Below are positions 11,028-19,661 of a DNA stretch of 64,000 nt, piece after piece; positions within the stretch are counted from its first letter, which is position 1, and each line of letters starts with the position of its first letter. A program made the translations under genes and the position numbers. Source of the DNA: Paraburkholderia sediminicola (lineage in GTDB: Bacteria > Pseudomonadota > Gammaproteobacteria > Burkholderiales > Burkholderiaceae); NCBI RefSeq assembly GCF_902859805.1, contig NZ_CADIKC010000009.1, forward strand, positions 248,001 through 312,000. Reading direction: 5' to 3'. The notes under the pieces were generated by a model. That model saw only the letters and a program-made list of their open reading frames with translations. It ran no database searches and was not told the DNA's origin.

Positions 11028-11669
11028 TCAGCTTGCGATCCCGCCCGGTTGCACGCGCGCATCAACCCGGCTGCGCATGGTCTTGCGATACCACAGCGTC
11101 CACAGCGCCAGGGCGCTGTAAATGCCATAGCCGATGAACGGCGAGACCACCAGAAAGCGTTCGATCGGCCAGGTGAGCGCCATCCAGGCGCGCAACGCCG
11201 TTTCACCGGTCAGGCCGACGCCCCACACGAGCGTCATCAGCCGCATCGCGCTGACGAGAGCAGGCCGCTCGCGCCACAAGGTTTCGAAGCGCTCGGCGCC
11301 GCCTTCCATTTCACGGGCGACGGTGGCGCGCGCGAGATAGAAGATTAGTGGACGGCGCATCGGCAACGACAGCAGAAACACCACGCCCACCGCGCCGGAC
11401 ACGAGCGACTCCCGCAGCAACAGCATGCGAGGACTGCCGCCCAGCGCCATTGCGGCAACCGACAGCACGATGCCCACCACGACCATGATGCTGAGGGCGT
11501 CGACGCGTCGAAAGCGCACCAGTTCGATCAGGCTCCAGACGATCGGCGGCACGGCCGACGCGATCAGCGCGCCGGTCTCGCCCAGGTGCGGCAGCGTGAA
11601 CCGGTAAGCGAGCCATGGCAGCAGAAAGTTGACGGCCAGTTCCAGCACAAAACCCGGACGGAGTTTCAT
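11028..11669 (-). CDS. VC0807-type integral membrane protein
   Basis: A 213-residue hydrophobic protein with five or six predicted membrane segments (for example around residues 8-28, 58-78, 85-105 and 160-200). It carries the MRRPLIFYLAR stretch seen in VC0807-family proteins of proteobacteria. The function of this family is not established. The start at 11669 gives MKLRPGFVLELAVN. It is convergent with recD and divergent from arfB, so it is probably transcribed alone. The family name is from memory of the pattern; the membrane character is seen directly. Confidence 0.7.
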   Translation of the reverse strand: MKLRPGFVLELAVNFLLPWLAYRFTLPHLGETGALIASAVPPIVWSLIELVRFRRVDALSIMVVVGIVLSVAAMALGGSPRMLLLRESLVSGAVGVVFLLSLPMRRPLIFYLARATVAREMEGGAERFETLWRERPALVSAMRLMTLVWGVGLTGETALRAWMALTWPIERFLVVSPFIGYGIYSALALWTLWYRKTMRSRVDARVQPGGIAS

Positions 11670-11819
11670 ATGAATTTACGCTGTAAGCGAAAACCGCAGT
11701 ATCGGCGAACCGGCTGGGTCGATGCAAATAGTTTTTCGCATCGGCAGCCGCGGCCGATAGTCCGTAGTCGGTAATCGACTGTGCTCTGTGTACACTTGCG
11801 TCTCCAGCTCAATCCCACC

Positions 11820-12224
11820 ATGACATCCCGTTATCCGATCCCGCCGAACGAAATCGAATTGACCGCAGTGCGCGCGCAAGGAGCGGGCGGCCAGAACGTC
11901 AACAAGGTCTCGAGTGCCATCCATCTGCGTTTCGACGTGCACGCTTCGTCGTTACCGGAAGTGCTGAAGATGCGCTTGCTCGCGCTGTCCGATCATCGGC
12001 TTACGCGCGACGGCGTGGTGATCATCAAGGCGCAGCAGCATCGCACTCAGGAGATGAACCGGGCGGCGGCGCTGGCGCGGCTCGACGAGCTGATCGAAAG
12101 CGTCAGCGTGACGCGCAAGCCGCGGGTCGCGACCCGGCCGACGCGCGCGTCGAACCGGCGTCGGCTCGACAGCAAGGCCAAGCGCAGTGAGATCAAATCC
12201 GGCCGTGGGCGGGTGGAGGATTGA
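11820..12224 (+). CDS. arfB: Alternative ribosome-rescue factor ArfB (peptidyl-tRNA hydrolase, GGQ)
   Basis: ArfB (YaeJ) hydrolyses peptidyl-tRNA on ribosomes stalled at the 3' end of non-stop mRNA. The 134-residue protein has the release-factor GGQ motif at residues 23-25 (AQGAGGQNVNKV). It also has the long basic C-terminal tail (RRLDSKAKRSEIKSGRGR) that enters the empty mRNA channel in this family. I start at 11820 (MTSRYPIPP); the upstream in-frame codon at 11781 adds residues without family similarity. It is monocistronic. No release-factor domain 2 is present, which separates it from RF1 and RF2. Confidence 0.95.
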   Translation: MTSRYPIPPNEIELTAVRAQGAGGQNVNKVSSAIHLRFDVHASSLPEVLKMRLLALSDHRLTRDGVVIIKAQQHRTQEMNRAAALARLDELIESVSVTRKPRVATRPTRASNRRRLDSKAKRSEIKSGRGRVED

Positions 12225-12338
12225 CGGGATTACGGGCTGCGGGGCCGGGGCGCTAAATTCCGGCTGAGCGGCAGAAGTTCCCGCAGAGGTACGCCAGGAA
12301 TCTCAAGACGACGCGCGTCAATCTACGGCCGCTCGCAT

Positions 12339-13658
12339 TCAGCGTTTGCCCCCGCGCCGGGCGGAACGCGTATCGGCGGGCGACGTCATCGGGACGAAAT
12401 CGACGCACAGCACATTCGTGCCGTCACGCTCGAATGCGAGTGCCGCGGTGTAGCAGTCCTGGCCGTCCGCGAGCGAGTAGTGCGGCCCCATCATGGCGAC
12501 GCGCCCTGGCGCAGCGAGCGCGTGCTTGAAATACGCGCGCCGCGACCAGTTGCTGCGCGTATCGGTGTAGAGCGGCGCGAGCCGCAGCGGAGGCGGCGGC
12601 AGCGAGGCGGCCGAGACCGACGCTTGCGTCTGTTCGCCTTGACCGTCGGTGACGAACACACGGCGTGCTTCGGGCAGATGCCACACTTTTTGCGCGGCCT
12701 GCCGCAGATCGCCGGTGGCTTTGAAGGTGTCGGCCGCGGCGAGCACGGCTTCGGCGAAGCCTTCGAAACCGAGCCGCTGGTGGCCGGCATGAGCCTGTTC
12801 GTAGGCGGCAAATTTGCTCCACATCGACTCGATCAGCGCCGGCACTTTGGCGCACGCCGCCTGCACCGAACCCTTCGGCTGGCCGAGCCAGAAACCTTGC
12901 ACGAAATCGACGTCGGCCTGCATCAGAATCATCAACTCTTCGTCGGTTTCGACGCCTTCGGCCAGCACCAGCGTACCTGACTGATGCAGCATCGCGATCA
13001 GGTGGCTGATCATCGAATCGTCGCCTTCACGCTTGCCCGCGCGCGCAACCAGCGAGCGGTCGAGTTTGACGATGTCGGGGCGAAAGCGCCACACGCGGTC
13101 GAAGTTCGAAAAACCGGTGCCGAAGTCGTCGATCGCAATCAGGAAGTCGCGCGGCTGCGACGCCGCGAGCATGCTGGCGACGGCGGATTCATCGTCGGCG
13201 GGTTGTTCGAGTACTTCGATGACAATGCGCTCCTGCGGCAAGCCGAAATGCGCCGAGAGCTCATCGATGAAGGTGCGCTGCGGCCAGCCGGTTTCGAATA
13301 CCTGCGGACGCGTATTCAGAAACAGCCAGCCAGTGCTGATGCCCTGTTCCATGAAATTCGCCACGTGCAGGCAGCGCGCGATGCGATCGAGTTCGCGTGC
13401 GTCGGCGGCGGAGCGCGTGCCGGAGAAAAGCACTTCCGGCGATACCGGCAAGCCGACGGGATCGAACGCACGCAGCAGGCCCTCGTAGCCGACCACGCAC
13501 TGATGCGTGACGGACAGTACCGGCTGGAACACGCTGTGCAGGGTCAGCGCGCGCCACGTCGCAGTCCAGCCGGACTCGTCCCGGACCAGATGCGGGAGCA
13601 GGCCGCTGAGGGTCAATTCGCTGACGGTCGGCATAAGGGCAGGCATGAGTGCGGGCAT
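12339..13658 (-). CDS. EAL-domain c-di-GMP phosphodiesterase-like protein with YkuI_C-type sensor domain
   Basis: Of 439 residues, about 40-270 form an EAL domain. The signature reads YEGLLR instead of YEALLR. The other catalytic or metal-ligand positions appear kept: LNTRP, IEVLE, DDFGTG, KLDRS, AEGVET and QGFW. The C-terminal 150 residues (SNWSRRAYFKHAL, GPHYSLADGQDCYTAALAF) resemble the EAL-associated YkuI_C/PAS-like sensor. No membrane segment is visible, so it is probably cytoplasmic. The first three in-frame Met codons (13658, 13646, 13634) are all possible starts. It probably degrades or senses c-di-GMP and so affects motility or biofilm. Confidence 0.88.
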   Translation of the reverse strand: MPALMPALMPTVSELTLSGLLPHLVRDESGWTATWRALTLHSVFQPVLSVTHQCVVGYEGLLRAFDPVGLPVSPEVLFSGTRSAADARELDRIARCLHVANFMEQGISTGWLFLNTRPQVFETGWPQRTFIDELSAHFGLPQERIVIEVLEQPADDESAVASMLAASQPRDFLIAIDDFGTGFSNFDRVWRFRPDIVKLDRSLVARAGKREGDDSMISHLIAMLHQSGTLVLAEGVETDEELMILMQADVDFVQGFWLGQPKGSVQAACAKVPALIESMWSKFAAYEQAHAGHQRLGFEGFAEAVLAAADTFKATGDLRQAAQKVWHLPEARRVFVTDGQGEQTQASVSAASLPPPPLRLAPLYTDTRSNWSRRAYFKHALAAPGRVAMMGPHYSLADGQDCYTAALAFERDGTNVLCVDFVPMTSPADTRSARRGGKR

Positions 13659-14196
13659 AGTGACATCGCGGCAAGCGGGTGACGGGGCGCGCAGACAGAT
13701 TTAACGCGCAACGGATGCACTGCCCAGGCGCCGGCAGGGTAAGGCGGGTACAGCCCGGGAACGCGGAGAGCAATGCCAGCCATGCTGGGCTCCGGCGGGA
13801 TTGGTCAAAACCAGTCTAGCAGTTCGAACTTCGCGTGAATGTGCGGGTTATCACAGACGCGGGATGTGGCCGGGCGCCCGGCAAACCGGCCGTAGCGCGG
13901 TGGCCGGCCCCGGTCTCGTGGGCGTTTCGCGTGGGTTTCGCACTCGTTTGCCGCGCGCAGGATCGACCGTTCGAATGCAATCAATCATGCGTATGAAACC
14001 GAGGGTAGCAGGGCGGTGAGTGACCGCCCGCCAAACTCCAGGCAAGGACGGTGCTCAGACTTTTGCGTCCGCGAAATGCGCTGCATCAGGGTAATCCCGG
14101 CGCGGCTGCAGAAGCTTGCCCGGTGCGTGTGAGCGCCTGCAGGATTGACGGGCGGCGGGTATGCTGCTGCTTTTCCTGAACAAACGGAGTACAGGC
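13659..14196. other. Intergenic region, no gene seen
   Basis: This 538-bp GC-rich gap lies between the EAL gene and the ABM-domain gene. It holds a perfect 14-bp palindrome at 13869-13882 (GCCGGGCGCCCGGC) and the divergent promoters of both genes, but I cannot place clear -10/-35 boxes. Short open frames here have no recognisable protein character. Confidence 0.5.
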
Positions 14197-14487
14197 ATGA
14201 CGGAAATAGCGGTGGTCGCAATCTCGGTGGCAAAGCCGGGTTATGAAGAGCAATTGCGCGAAGCGGCAGAAGGCATCGTCGGGCCGACGCGCAAAGAGCA
14301 GGGTGCGCTTCAATACGATCTGCACCGCGACGTGCAGGAGCCGCGCCGGTTTGTGTTTGTCGAGCGTTGGGAAAGCCAGGAAGCGCTGGCGGCGCATGCA
14401 AAATCCGCGCACATTGCGGCTTATAAGAAAGCGGTGGCGGATTGGGTCGAACACGCGGAAATTCGCGTCTTGTCGAAGATCGCGTAA
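14197..14487 (+). CDS. ABM-domain (YgiN-like) putative quinol monooxygenase
   Basis: A 96-residue protein with the antibiotic-biosynthesis-monooxygenase ferredoxin-like fold pattern: a beta strand (AVVAISVAKPG), the EQGALQYDLHRD turn, FVFVERWESQEALAAH, and a C-terminal strand. These small dimeric proteins include YgiN-type quinol monooxygenases and various stress-related enzymes. The substrate is unknown here. The start at 14197 has GGAG about 9 nt upstream; an in-frame codon at 14161 would add residues without similarity. Confidence 0.85.
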   Translation: MTEIAVVAISVAKPGYEEQLREAAEGIVGPTRKEQGALQYDLHRDVQEPRRFVFVERWESQEALAAHAKSAHIAAYKKAVADWVEHAEIRVLSKIA

Positions 14488-14624
14488 GCGTTTGAAGGGC
14501 GAAAAGCGGGGGCGGACGACGGGGACGAACAACGGGGGAACTCGAAGGTCGAACCCCGAAAGTCGAACGACGGCGAGTGAGCTGCCAGGCCGGACACGGC
14601 CTGCGCGGCGCTCGCCGTTTATCT

Positions 14625-14882
14625 TCAGTGCGTGGCTTGCGGGACGTCGAGGATCAGGATGATGGTCCAGTCGGCATCGCCGTCGTGGTGATACTGACGT
14701 TCCGCGACAATGAACGGCTGCTGCTTGCCGTCCGGGCCAAGAAACAGCACGTCACCTTCCATCGGCAGGCACTCGACGGGCGGCAGCGCAAGGAACGCTT
14801 CCTGACCGCCGCGCGGCATCAGTTTTTCGATTTTGCGAGATGCTGCTTCAGTCCATTCGATGTCTAGCTGGATGTTGCTCAT
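14625..14882 (-). CDS. Conserved small hypothetical protein
   Basis: An 85-residue acidic protein starting MSNIQLDIEWTEAAS, with a strong GGAGGA ribosome site 7 nt before the start at 14882. No signal peptide, membrane segment or catalytic motif is visible. It ends with a beta-rich WTIILILDVPQ stretch. Codon use matches the neighbours, so I call it a real gene, but I do not recognise a function. Confidence 0.72.
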   Translation of the reverse strand: MSNIQLDIEWTEAASRKIEKLMPRGGQEAFLALPPVECLPMEGDVLFLGPDGKQQPFIVAERQYHHDGDADWTIILILDVPQATH

Positions 14883-15017
14883 GCTGTCCTCCGCACCAAG
14901 GTGCGCACAGGTTAGGGGGAGTCCGGCCGGGCGACGGTCGCAGGGCGCCGGTCGGTGCGCGACTTTAGCATAACGTCGGCCGGCCGCAGCAGGCCTGCAG
15001 CAAGTCCATTAGACAAC

Positions 15018-15055
15018 AAAAAAGCCGAAACCGGCGGTGCCGGCTTCGGCTTTTC
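15018..15055 (-). terminator. Rho-independent terminator for the His-rich exported protein gene
   Basis: The inverted repeat AAGCCGAAACCGGC...GCCGGCTTCGGCTT is followed on the minus strand by a run of six T. It lies about 40 bp downstream of the minus-strand gene ending at 15097. Confidence 0.85.
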
Positions 15056-15096
15056 ACCTTCGCGGCGAGGCCGCAGGTGATGCTGTCAAATTGCGC

Positions 15097-15339
15097 TTAC
15101 GAACTGGCGGCTTCGGCCTTCGCGGCCTTCTTGTGATGGTGCGGGGCCATCTTGTGATGTTTCTCCGGCATAGGCGCGCTTTCCATTGCTTGCTGGCGGT
15201 TTTGCAAATCTTGCGCGCGCTGCTCGACGTCGGCGGCCTTGGCCGGATCGGTGCTCATCATGACGCCGTTGTCCTGCGCATAGGCCGCGCCTGTTACGGC
15301 ACTGAGGGAAACCAGGATCGCCAGGGACACTTTCTTCAT
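15097..15339 (-). CDS. Small exported His/Lys-rich protein
   Basis: An 80-residue protein with a clear Sec signal peptide (MKKVSLAILVSLSAVTGAAYAQ, cleavage probably after AYA near residue 20). The mature part is short and polar, and the C-terminal end is rich in His, Lys and Ala (EKHHKMAPHHHKKAAKAEAASS). The start at 15339 is set by GGAGGT 5 nt upstream; the longer in-frame extension to 15453 lacks this. The function is unknown. The His cluster could bind metal or polyanions, but that is inference. Confidence 0.78.
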   Translation of the reverse strand: MKKVSLAILVSLSAVTGAAYAQDNGVMMSTDPAKAADVEQRAQDLQNRQQAMESAPMPEKHHKMAPHHHKKAAKAEAASS

Positions 15340-15584
15340 TGTTACCTCCGCAGAGTGGTAATGGACCCGAGTATTTGCCTGTCCAATCGGAAAGACAATG
15401 CATTCTAGCCAGCAATATCCGCTCCAGCGGACGTTTTGTAACCACAGTGACAATTGGTTACACCTTGTTACGTTCGGCCCAGAGTCACTGTCGATGACGA
15501 TCCCACTTCAAGCGCGATAATGCGTTGCCGGCACAAAGAACATTCGCATTTCTAAATAAATTACTACGCCAGGAAGCGCGAGAT

Positions 15585-16373
15585 TCAGAACCATCCAATT
15601 GCACGATAGACGTGAAATTGCGCGATTCCAATCAGTTCGTGCAGCGCAGTCTCCGCGTTCACCAGATTGTCATAGCGCGGCAGTACACCGGGATCTGTAT
15701 GCAGCGCGCTCGAGATCAGCGGCTGCGGCGTGAGGCCGAAACGATGGAAGTCGAGTAATGCGCGCGGCATCTGATAGGCGGACGTGACGAGTATCAGCGA
15801 ATCGTAATGTGACCGGTCGAGAATAGCCGAGACGTTGCGCGCGTTTTCGTAAGTTGTGCGGCTGCTGTTTTCCAGCACGATGTCCGCACGCGACACCTGA
15901 CGGCGCAGCAGGTAGGGCAGATAGGTATCGGCTTCAGTTGAGCTATGCCGCTGCGGATTGCCGCCGCTCACGATAACCTGACACGTGGCGGCCGTACGCT
16001 TGCAGGCTGCATAGTTTTCCGCGCTCACGGCGATGCGCGCGAGCACGTCACGCGGCGGCACGAGCACGTCGTCATCGTCGTAAATGGTGCCTCCGCCGAG
16101 CATGATTATCGCGGTGCGCGGCGCGAAGCGGGCGGGCGTGTCGGTCTGCCGATGCGGCTGCGCCAGTTCCAGCAATGGCGCCGTGAGCCAGCCGGCGGCG
16201 AGCAGCCAGAACAGGGCGATCGCACCGATGGCGAGAGGCCGGCGGGCGCGTTTCCAAAGCACGATTGCTGCAAAAAAAAGCGCTAATAAAGTGAATAGAA
16301 TCAATTTAAATGGGGTAACGTATGACTTTCGGGACAAATCTATGGGCCTGCTATCGCGCCGCAGCGGTTGCAT
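15585..16373 (-). CDS. YdcF/SanA-like (DUF218) membrane-anchored protein
   Basis: A 262-residue protein with two N-terminal membrane helices (about residues 22-40 and 48-68), then a soluble DUF218 domain. Family landmarks are IIMLGGGTIYDDD, VSGGNP, the EA-containing segment and ENSSRTTYENA. Relatives (YdcF, SanA, ElyC) are linked to envelope barrier and cell-wall metabolism. I chose the ATG at 16373, although no strong ribosome site is visible. It appears monocistronic. Confidence 0.85.
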   Translation of the reverse strand: MQPLRRDSRPIDLSRKSYVTPFKLILFTLLALFFAAIVLWKRARRPLAIGAIALFWLLAAGWLTAPLLELAQPHRQTDTPARFAPRTAIIMLGGGTIYDDDDVLVPPRDVLARIAVSAENYAACKRTAATCQVIVSGGNPQRHSSTEADTYLPYLLRRQVSRADIVLENSSRTTYENARNVSAILDRSHYDSLILVTSAYQMPRALLDFHRFGLTPQPLISSALHTDPGVLPRYDNLVNAETALHELIGIAQFHVYRAIGWF

Positions 16374-16570
16374 CGTCGGCCCGTAGACAGAACGCTAACA
16401 TGGTGTTCAGACGGGGGTTCCGAAAACGAGACCAGAGCAGCACCTGGCGGAATTCGACTGCATGAAAGCGGCCAGTTTCCAGCCAAGGGCGGGTGCTATG
16501 CGCGTCACTGGTGGCGCGGTGACGTGTTGGGCATAGATGTGTCATAGCTGCACTTTAAGAAAGAAGTGAG

Positions 16571-16894
16571 ATGACCACGTATTCCAACGAAGCGGTACTT
16601 GAAGCGCTGCGGCGGGCGCAATATCGCCAGGTCCCATGGGCCAGACGACCGGGTGTCTTCCAATATCTTCGCGCGCTAGGCTTGATGGACACTGTTCGGC
16701 AGCGCACCGTCGCACCGGCTCCGGGCTTTCACGCACCGGTCGATATTGCCGTGCTCACCGACCGAGGCAGAGCCGAGTTCGCGAGGCTTGCGCACGACGA
16801 ACGCCTGTTGAGCTGGACCGCACAGCGAATGAACGACTACGTCGTCGCGACAGCCGAAGCGCGGCCCACAGCCGCTCTCGAAGCCCGGCCTTAA
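16571..16894 (+). CDS. Small hypothetical protein
   Basis: A 107-residue protein (MTTYSNEAVLEALRR) preceded by GAAGTGAG about 2 nt from the ATG. The pattern of short helices followed by a VDIAVLTDRGRAEFARL segment faintly resembles a winged-helix fold, but no family can be named. Codon use fits the genome. It lies alone between two minus-strand genes. Confidence 0.65.
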   Translation: MTTYSNEAVLEALRRAQYRQVPWARRPGVFQYLRALGLMDTVRQRTVAPAPGFHAPVDIAVLTDRGRAEFARLAHDERLLSWTAQRMNDYVVATAEARPTAALEARP

Positions 16895-17271
16895 GGGCGC
16901 GGGCAAAAGGCGCTGGCGCTGTATTTCCCGGCCGCTCCACGCGGCTGGTGGTGATTTCATTGCTTCGCTTTATTGCCCGGCTGATGCACCTGGTTCAGTG
17001 CGCGCCGCCCGCCTGCTCGCGCAAAAAAAAGCCCGTATCGCAAGGATACGGGCGTACCGGAATTACTACTGCCACGCTGTGCTAATGGCGTTGAATCAGA
17101 CTGGCGCATTGGCTGGTGGTTCCCTGATAGTTCAATTCGCCGTGTAGCGCGTTGCGTTGCCGTTAAGGTGGACGCCCGCTACAGCGAACAATGGCGGCTA
17201 ACACCGCGGCGATCTCATATGGGTTCACACGTACCGACTCCAGTCGTCGGCGGGTCGGCGCATCTCCAGGT
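16895..17271. other. Intergenic region with a minus-strand terminator
   Basis: This 377-bp gap holds the terminator at 17022-17053. Between that terminator and the minus-strand gene at 17272 lie about 220 bp with only a short open frame (stop at 17082) that has no start or ribosome site. It is probably a long 3' untranslated region. Confidence 0.5.
17022..17053 (-). terminator. Rho-independent terminator (minus strand)
   Basis: A 9-bp stem (GCCCGTATC / GATACGGGC) with a 5-nt loop is followed on the minus strand by eight T. The nearest upstream minus-strand gene ends 218 bp away at 17272. Confidence 0.85.
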
Positions 17272-17526
17272 CTAGCGGCGGCGAGCAGGATCTTCGCGCG
17301 GCGGTTCAGGACGCGTGCGTACATTGCTCGCGATATCGCCGCGCAGGTCGCCACGGGGCGCAGGCGGCGTGAAGTCGCGGTTGCGTGTTTCGCTTTGCTG
17401 CCAGGCTTCGATAGTGGCCGTATGATCCGGCCGCCAGTTCCAGCCTTGTTGGCGCTGCTGTGCGAGCGCCGGTGCGGCCATTGATGAAACGACAATGCCG
17501 CACAGAAGCAGTGACATTGGTTTCAT
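17272..17526 (-). CDS. Small exported hypothetical protein
   Basis: An 84-residue protein with a Sec signal peptide (MKPMSLLLCGIVVSSMAAPALAQ, cleavage near residue 22). The mature part is polar and rich in Pro and Arg, ending in a basic PREDPARRR tail. GGGAG lies 6-10 nt before the start at 17526. No known domain is visible. It is probably periplasmic, function unknown. Confidence 0.68.
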   Translation of the reverse strand: MKPMSLLLCGIVVSSMAAPALAQQRQQGWNWRPDHTATIEAWQQSETRNRDFTPPAPRGDLRGDIASNVRTRPEPPREDPARRR

Positions 17527-17822
17527 GCTGAGCTCCCGTCAAGCCGATCGACTCAAGGCCTGTTTGCATACACATAAGGTATGCCGAGTGGCGAAAGCAC
17601 GCTGTAAGCAATAGTAAATGGATGTTTCAACAGCAATCATCGGCTCGCTTCAGGCGTCTGAGGCGAGCTGAAAATGACATTGGAGAAACGCAAGGGGACG
17701 ACACAGCTGGGCGCGCCGAAGAGCGGTGCCCATTGCAGGTCGGGCGGGCGTCGAAAGACGGCGCACGGCGGCCCAGATACACGCCGGGCGCCCGTAGGCG
17801 CCCGGAGGCAAAACAATTCGCG

Positions 17823-18224
17823 TCAGGCCATCTTGACCGGCGCGCGCCACGATTCCGGATTGGTCCAGAATGCGCCACGCAGACGGTCGCGGCTCGGCGG
17901 TGCCGGCGGTTTCGCGGCGGTCGCGCCAATGCGGCCGCGCAGCGAAATTTCACGGCCGCTCGTGCCGAGTCGCTTAACTATTTCGGCGAGCGTACCATCG
18001 GCTTGCCATTCGTCGAAGCGACGGCGGCAAGTCGGCGGCGACGGATAGCGGCCCGGCAGTTTGGACCAGCCTTCTCCAGTCGACAGCACCCAAAGCACCG
18101 CATTGACTACTGCGCGCGCTTCCACGCGTGGTCGACCACGACGTTCGCTCCGTGCTGGCTCCGCACAGAACAACGCCTCGACCAGCGCCCACTCGTTGTC
18201 TCTCAAATCGTCGAACAGCATCAT
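17823..18224 (-). CDS. Orphan DUF4096 (IS5-type transposase N-terminal domain) protein
   Basis: A 133-residue protein. Residues 5-90 match the DUF4096 helix-turn-helix region at the start of IS5-group transposases (DNEWALVEALF, RGRPRVEARAVVNAVLWVLSTG, LPGRYPSPPTCRRRFDEW). The DDE catalytic part is absent; a basic, Pro-rich tail of about 40 residues replaces it. GAGGTGA precedes the start at 18224. No terminal inverted repeats are visible around the gene, so it is not an intact insertion sequence. It may be a domesticated DNA-binding protein. A paralogue lies at 46353-46802. Confidence 0.8.
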   Translation of the reverse strand: MMLFDDLRDNEWALVEALFCAEPARSERRGRPRVEARAVVNAVLWVLSTGEGWSKLPGRYPSPPTCRRRFDEWQADGTLAEIVKRLGTSGREISLRGRIGATAAKPPAPPSRDRLRGAFWTNPESWRAPVKMA

Positions 18225-18629
18225 GTTTCACCTCAGCGAAGCTAACTCCGGTGCGCTGCCCCGCGCCGCGCACTCTCCATGCACTCGATAGGCGAGTGCC
18301 AAGGGGGGTCGGGCTTGCCACGATCTGCTATTCAGTCAGAAGTCATGGCGCCGACCCTGTGTGCATGTAAATGCAGGAAGTGTGCCAAGTTGATCCGACT
18401 ACCTGAAAGCCCTGTGACAGCGGGCCAGCGCGGGCGCTAGCTAGGGGCGTATAAGAATCCAAAAAACCCATCTCGCAAATCGGGACAATCACCAATCTTG
18501 TGCAATCAGGCCCGACCAGCGTGCGTTTGCGCCTTATTGCTGCGCTGCAACGATCGCACTAAATGCGAATGTGGTGCGGCATTTCGCCATACAATGCGCA
18601 TTAAACTGGGTTATTGATGAGGTTGGTAA
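18225..18629. other. Intergenic region upstream of the LysR gene
   Basis: This 405-bp gap separates divergent genes. A TACAAT at 18590-18595 is a plausible -10 for the LysR gene, but there is no good -35. No open frame with protein character is seen. Confidence 0.45.
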
Positions 18630-19532
18630 ATGAATGTGACGCTGCGTCAGCTAAGGGTTTTCATTGAGGTCGCCCGTTTGCAGAGCTTCAGCCGGGCTGG
18701 CGATGAAATCGGTCTGACGCAATCGGCGGTCAGCCGCTGTGTACGCGAACTGGAGGGAGAGATCGGTCTGAAGCTGATCGACCGCACCACGCGCGAGGTG
18801 CAGCTCACGGACGTTGGCGGCAACCTGGTGTCGAGCGTGTCGCGGTTGCTGACGGATCTGGACGACGCCTTGCGCGAGATCCGCGAAATCGGCGAGCAGC
18901 GCCGCGGACGGGTGGTGGTGGCCGCAAGCCCGACGGTCGCCTGCCGGTTGATGCCGGGCGTGGTGGCGTCGTGCGGACGGCAGTTTCCCTACATCACCTT
19001 GGGTCTGCGCGACGACGTGCAAAGCGACGTGGTGCGCAAGGTGAAGTCGGGAGAAGTCGATTTCGGCGTAATCATCGGCCCGTTTTCCGCTGACGACCTG
19101 CTGAGCGAATCGCTGATGACCGATTCGTTCTGCGTCGTTTCGCGCGACGACCACCCGCTGGCGGCACACAAGCAGGTGGCATGGACAGACCTCGAAGGCC
19201 AGCAGCTCGTCATGCTCGATTACGCGTCAGGCAGCCGGCCGATCATCGATGCCGTGATGCAGGAATACGGCGTAAGCGCCACCGTGGTGCAGGAGCTGGG
19301 GCATTCCGCGACCGTTTTTGGGCTCGTCGAGGCGGGCGTGGGCGTAAGCGTGCTGCCGTGGCTGGCCTTGCCGCTGCCTGCGGGCGCCTCGCTGGTGGCG
19401 CGGCCACTCGTGCCGCGCGCTGAGCGCACCGTCGAACTGGTGCGGCGTCGCGACCGCTCGCTGTCGCCGGCGGCGGAGGCGGTGTGGAGTCTGATTCGCC
19501 AATTGCCGGCGCGGGCCGAGGATTTGGGCTGA
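18630..19532 (+). CDS. LysR-family transcriptional regulator
   Basis: A 300-residue LysR protein. The N-terminal winged HTH (residues 1-60: LRQLRVFIEVARLQSFSRAG, LTQSAVSRCVRELE) is followed by a periplasmic-binding-like effector domain from about residue 90 to 295. It lies 129 bp upstream of and in the same direction as the aminotransferase gene, so it may control it. The effector is not predictable. The start follows GATGAGGTTGGTAA. Confidence 0.93.
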   Translation: MNVTLRQLRVFIEVARLQSFSRAGDEIGLTQSAVSRCVRELEGEIGLKLIDRTTREVQLTDVGGNLVSSVSRLLTDLDDALREIREIGEQRRGRVVVAASPTVACRLMPGVVASCGRQFPYITLGLRDDVQSDVVRKVKSGEVDFGVIIGPFSADDLLSESLMTDSFCVVSRDDHPLAAHKQVAWTDLEGQQLVMLDYASGSRPIIDAVMQEYGVSATVVQELGHSATVFGLVEAGVGVSVLPWLALPLPAGASLVARPLVPRAERTVELVRRRDRSLSPAAEAVWSLIRQLPARAEDLG

Positions 19533-19661
19533 TGACTTTGGCCGCGCCGCTTCACGTGGTGACTTCGCCGTCCCAAAAGCAGGCGCCGCGCTAAACTGTC
19601 GCCTCCCTTGGCGTCAGCCTTGACCCATTTATTACCCGTCCATCACTGTCTGGAAGCCTCG

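Noticed and set aside
17082..17165. Short minus-strand open frame ending 29 bp before a terminator
   Set aside because: It has no start codon with a ribosome site and is preceded by an in-frame stop; it is more likely part of a 3' untranslated region.
17823..18224. Intact insertion sequence around the DUF4096 gene
   Set aside because: No DDE domain, terminal inverted repeats or target duplication are visible; the same holds for 46353-46802.
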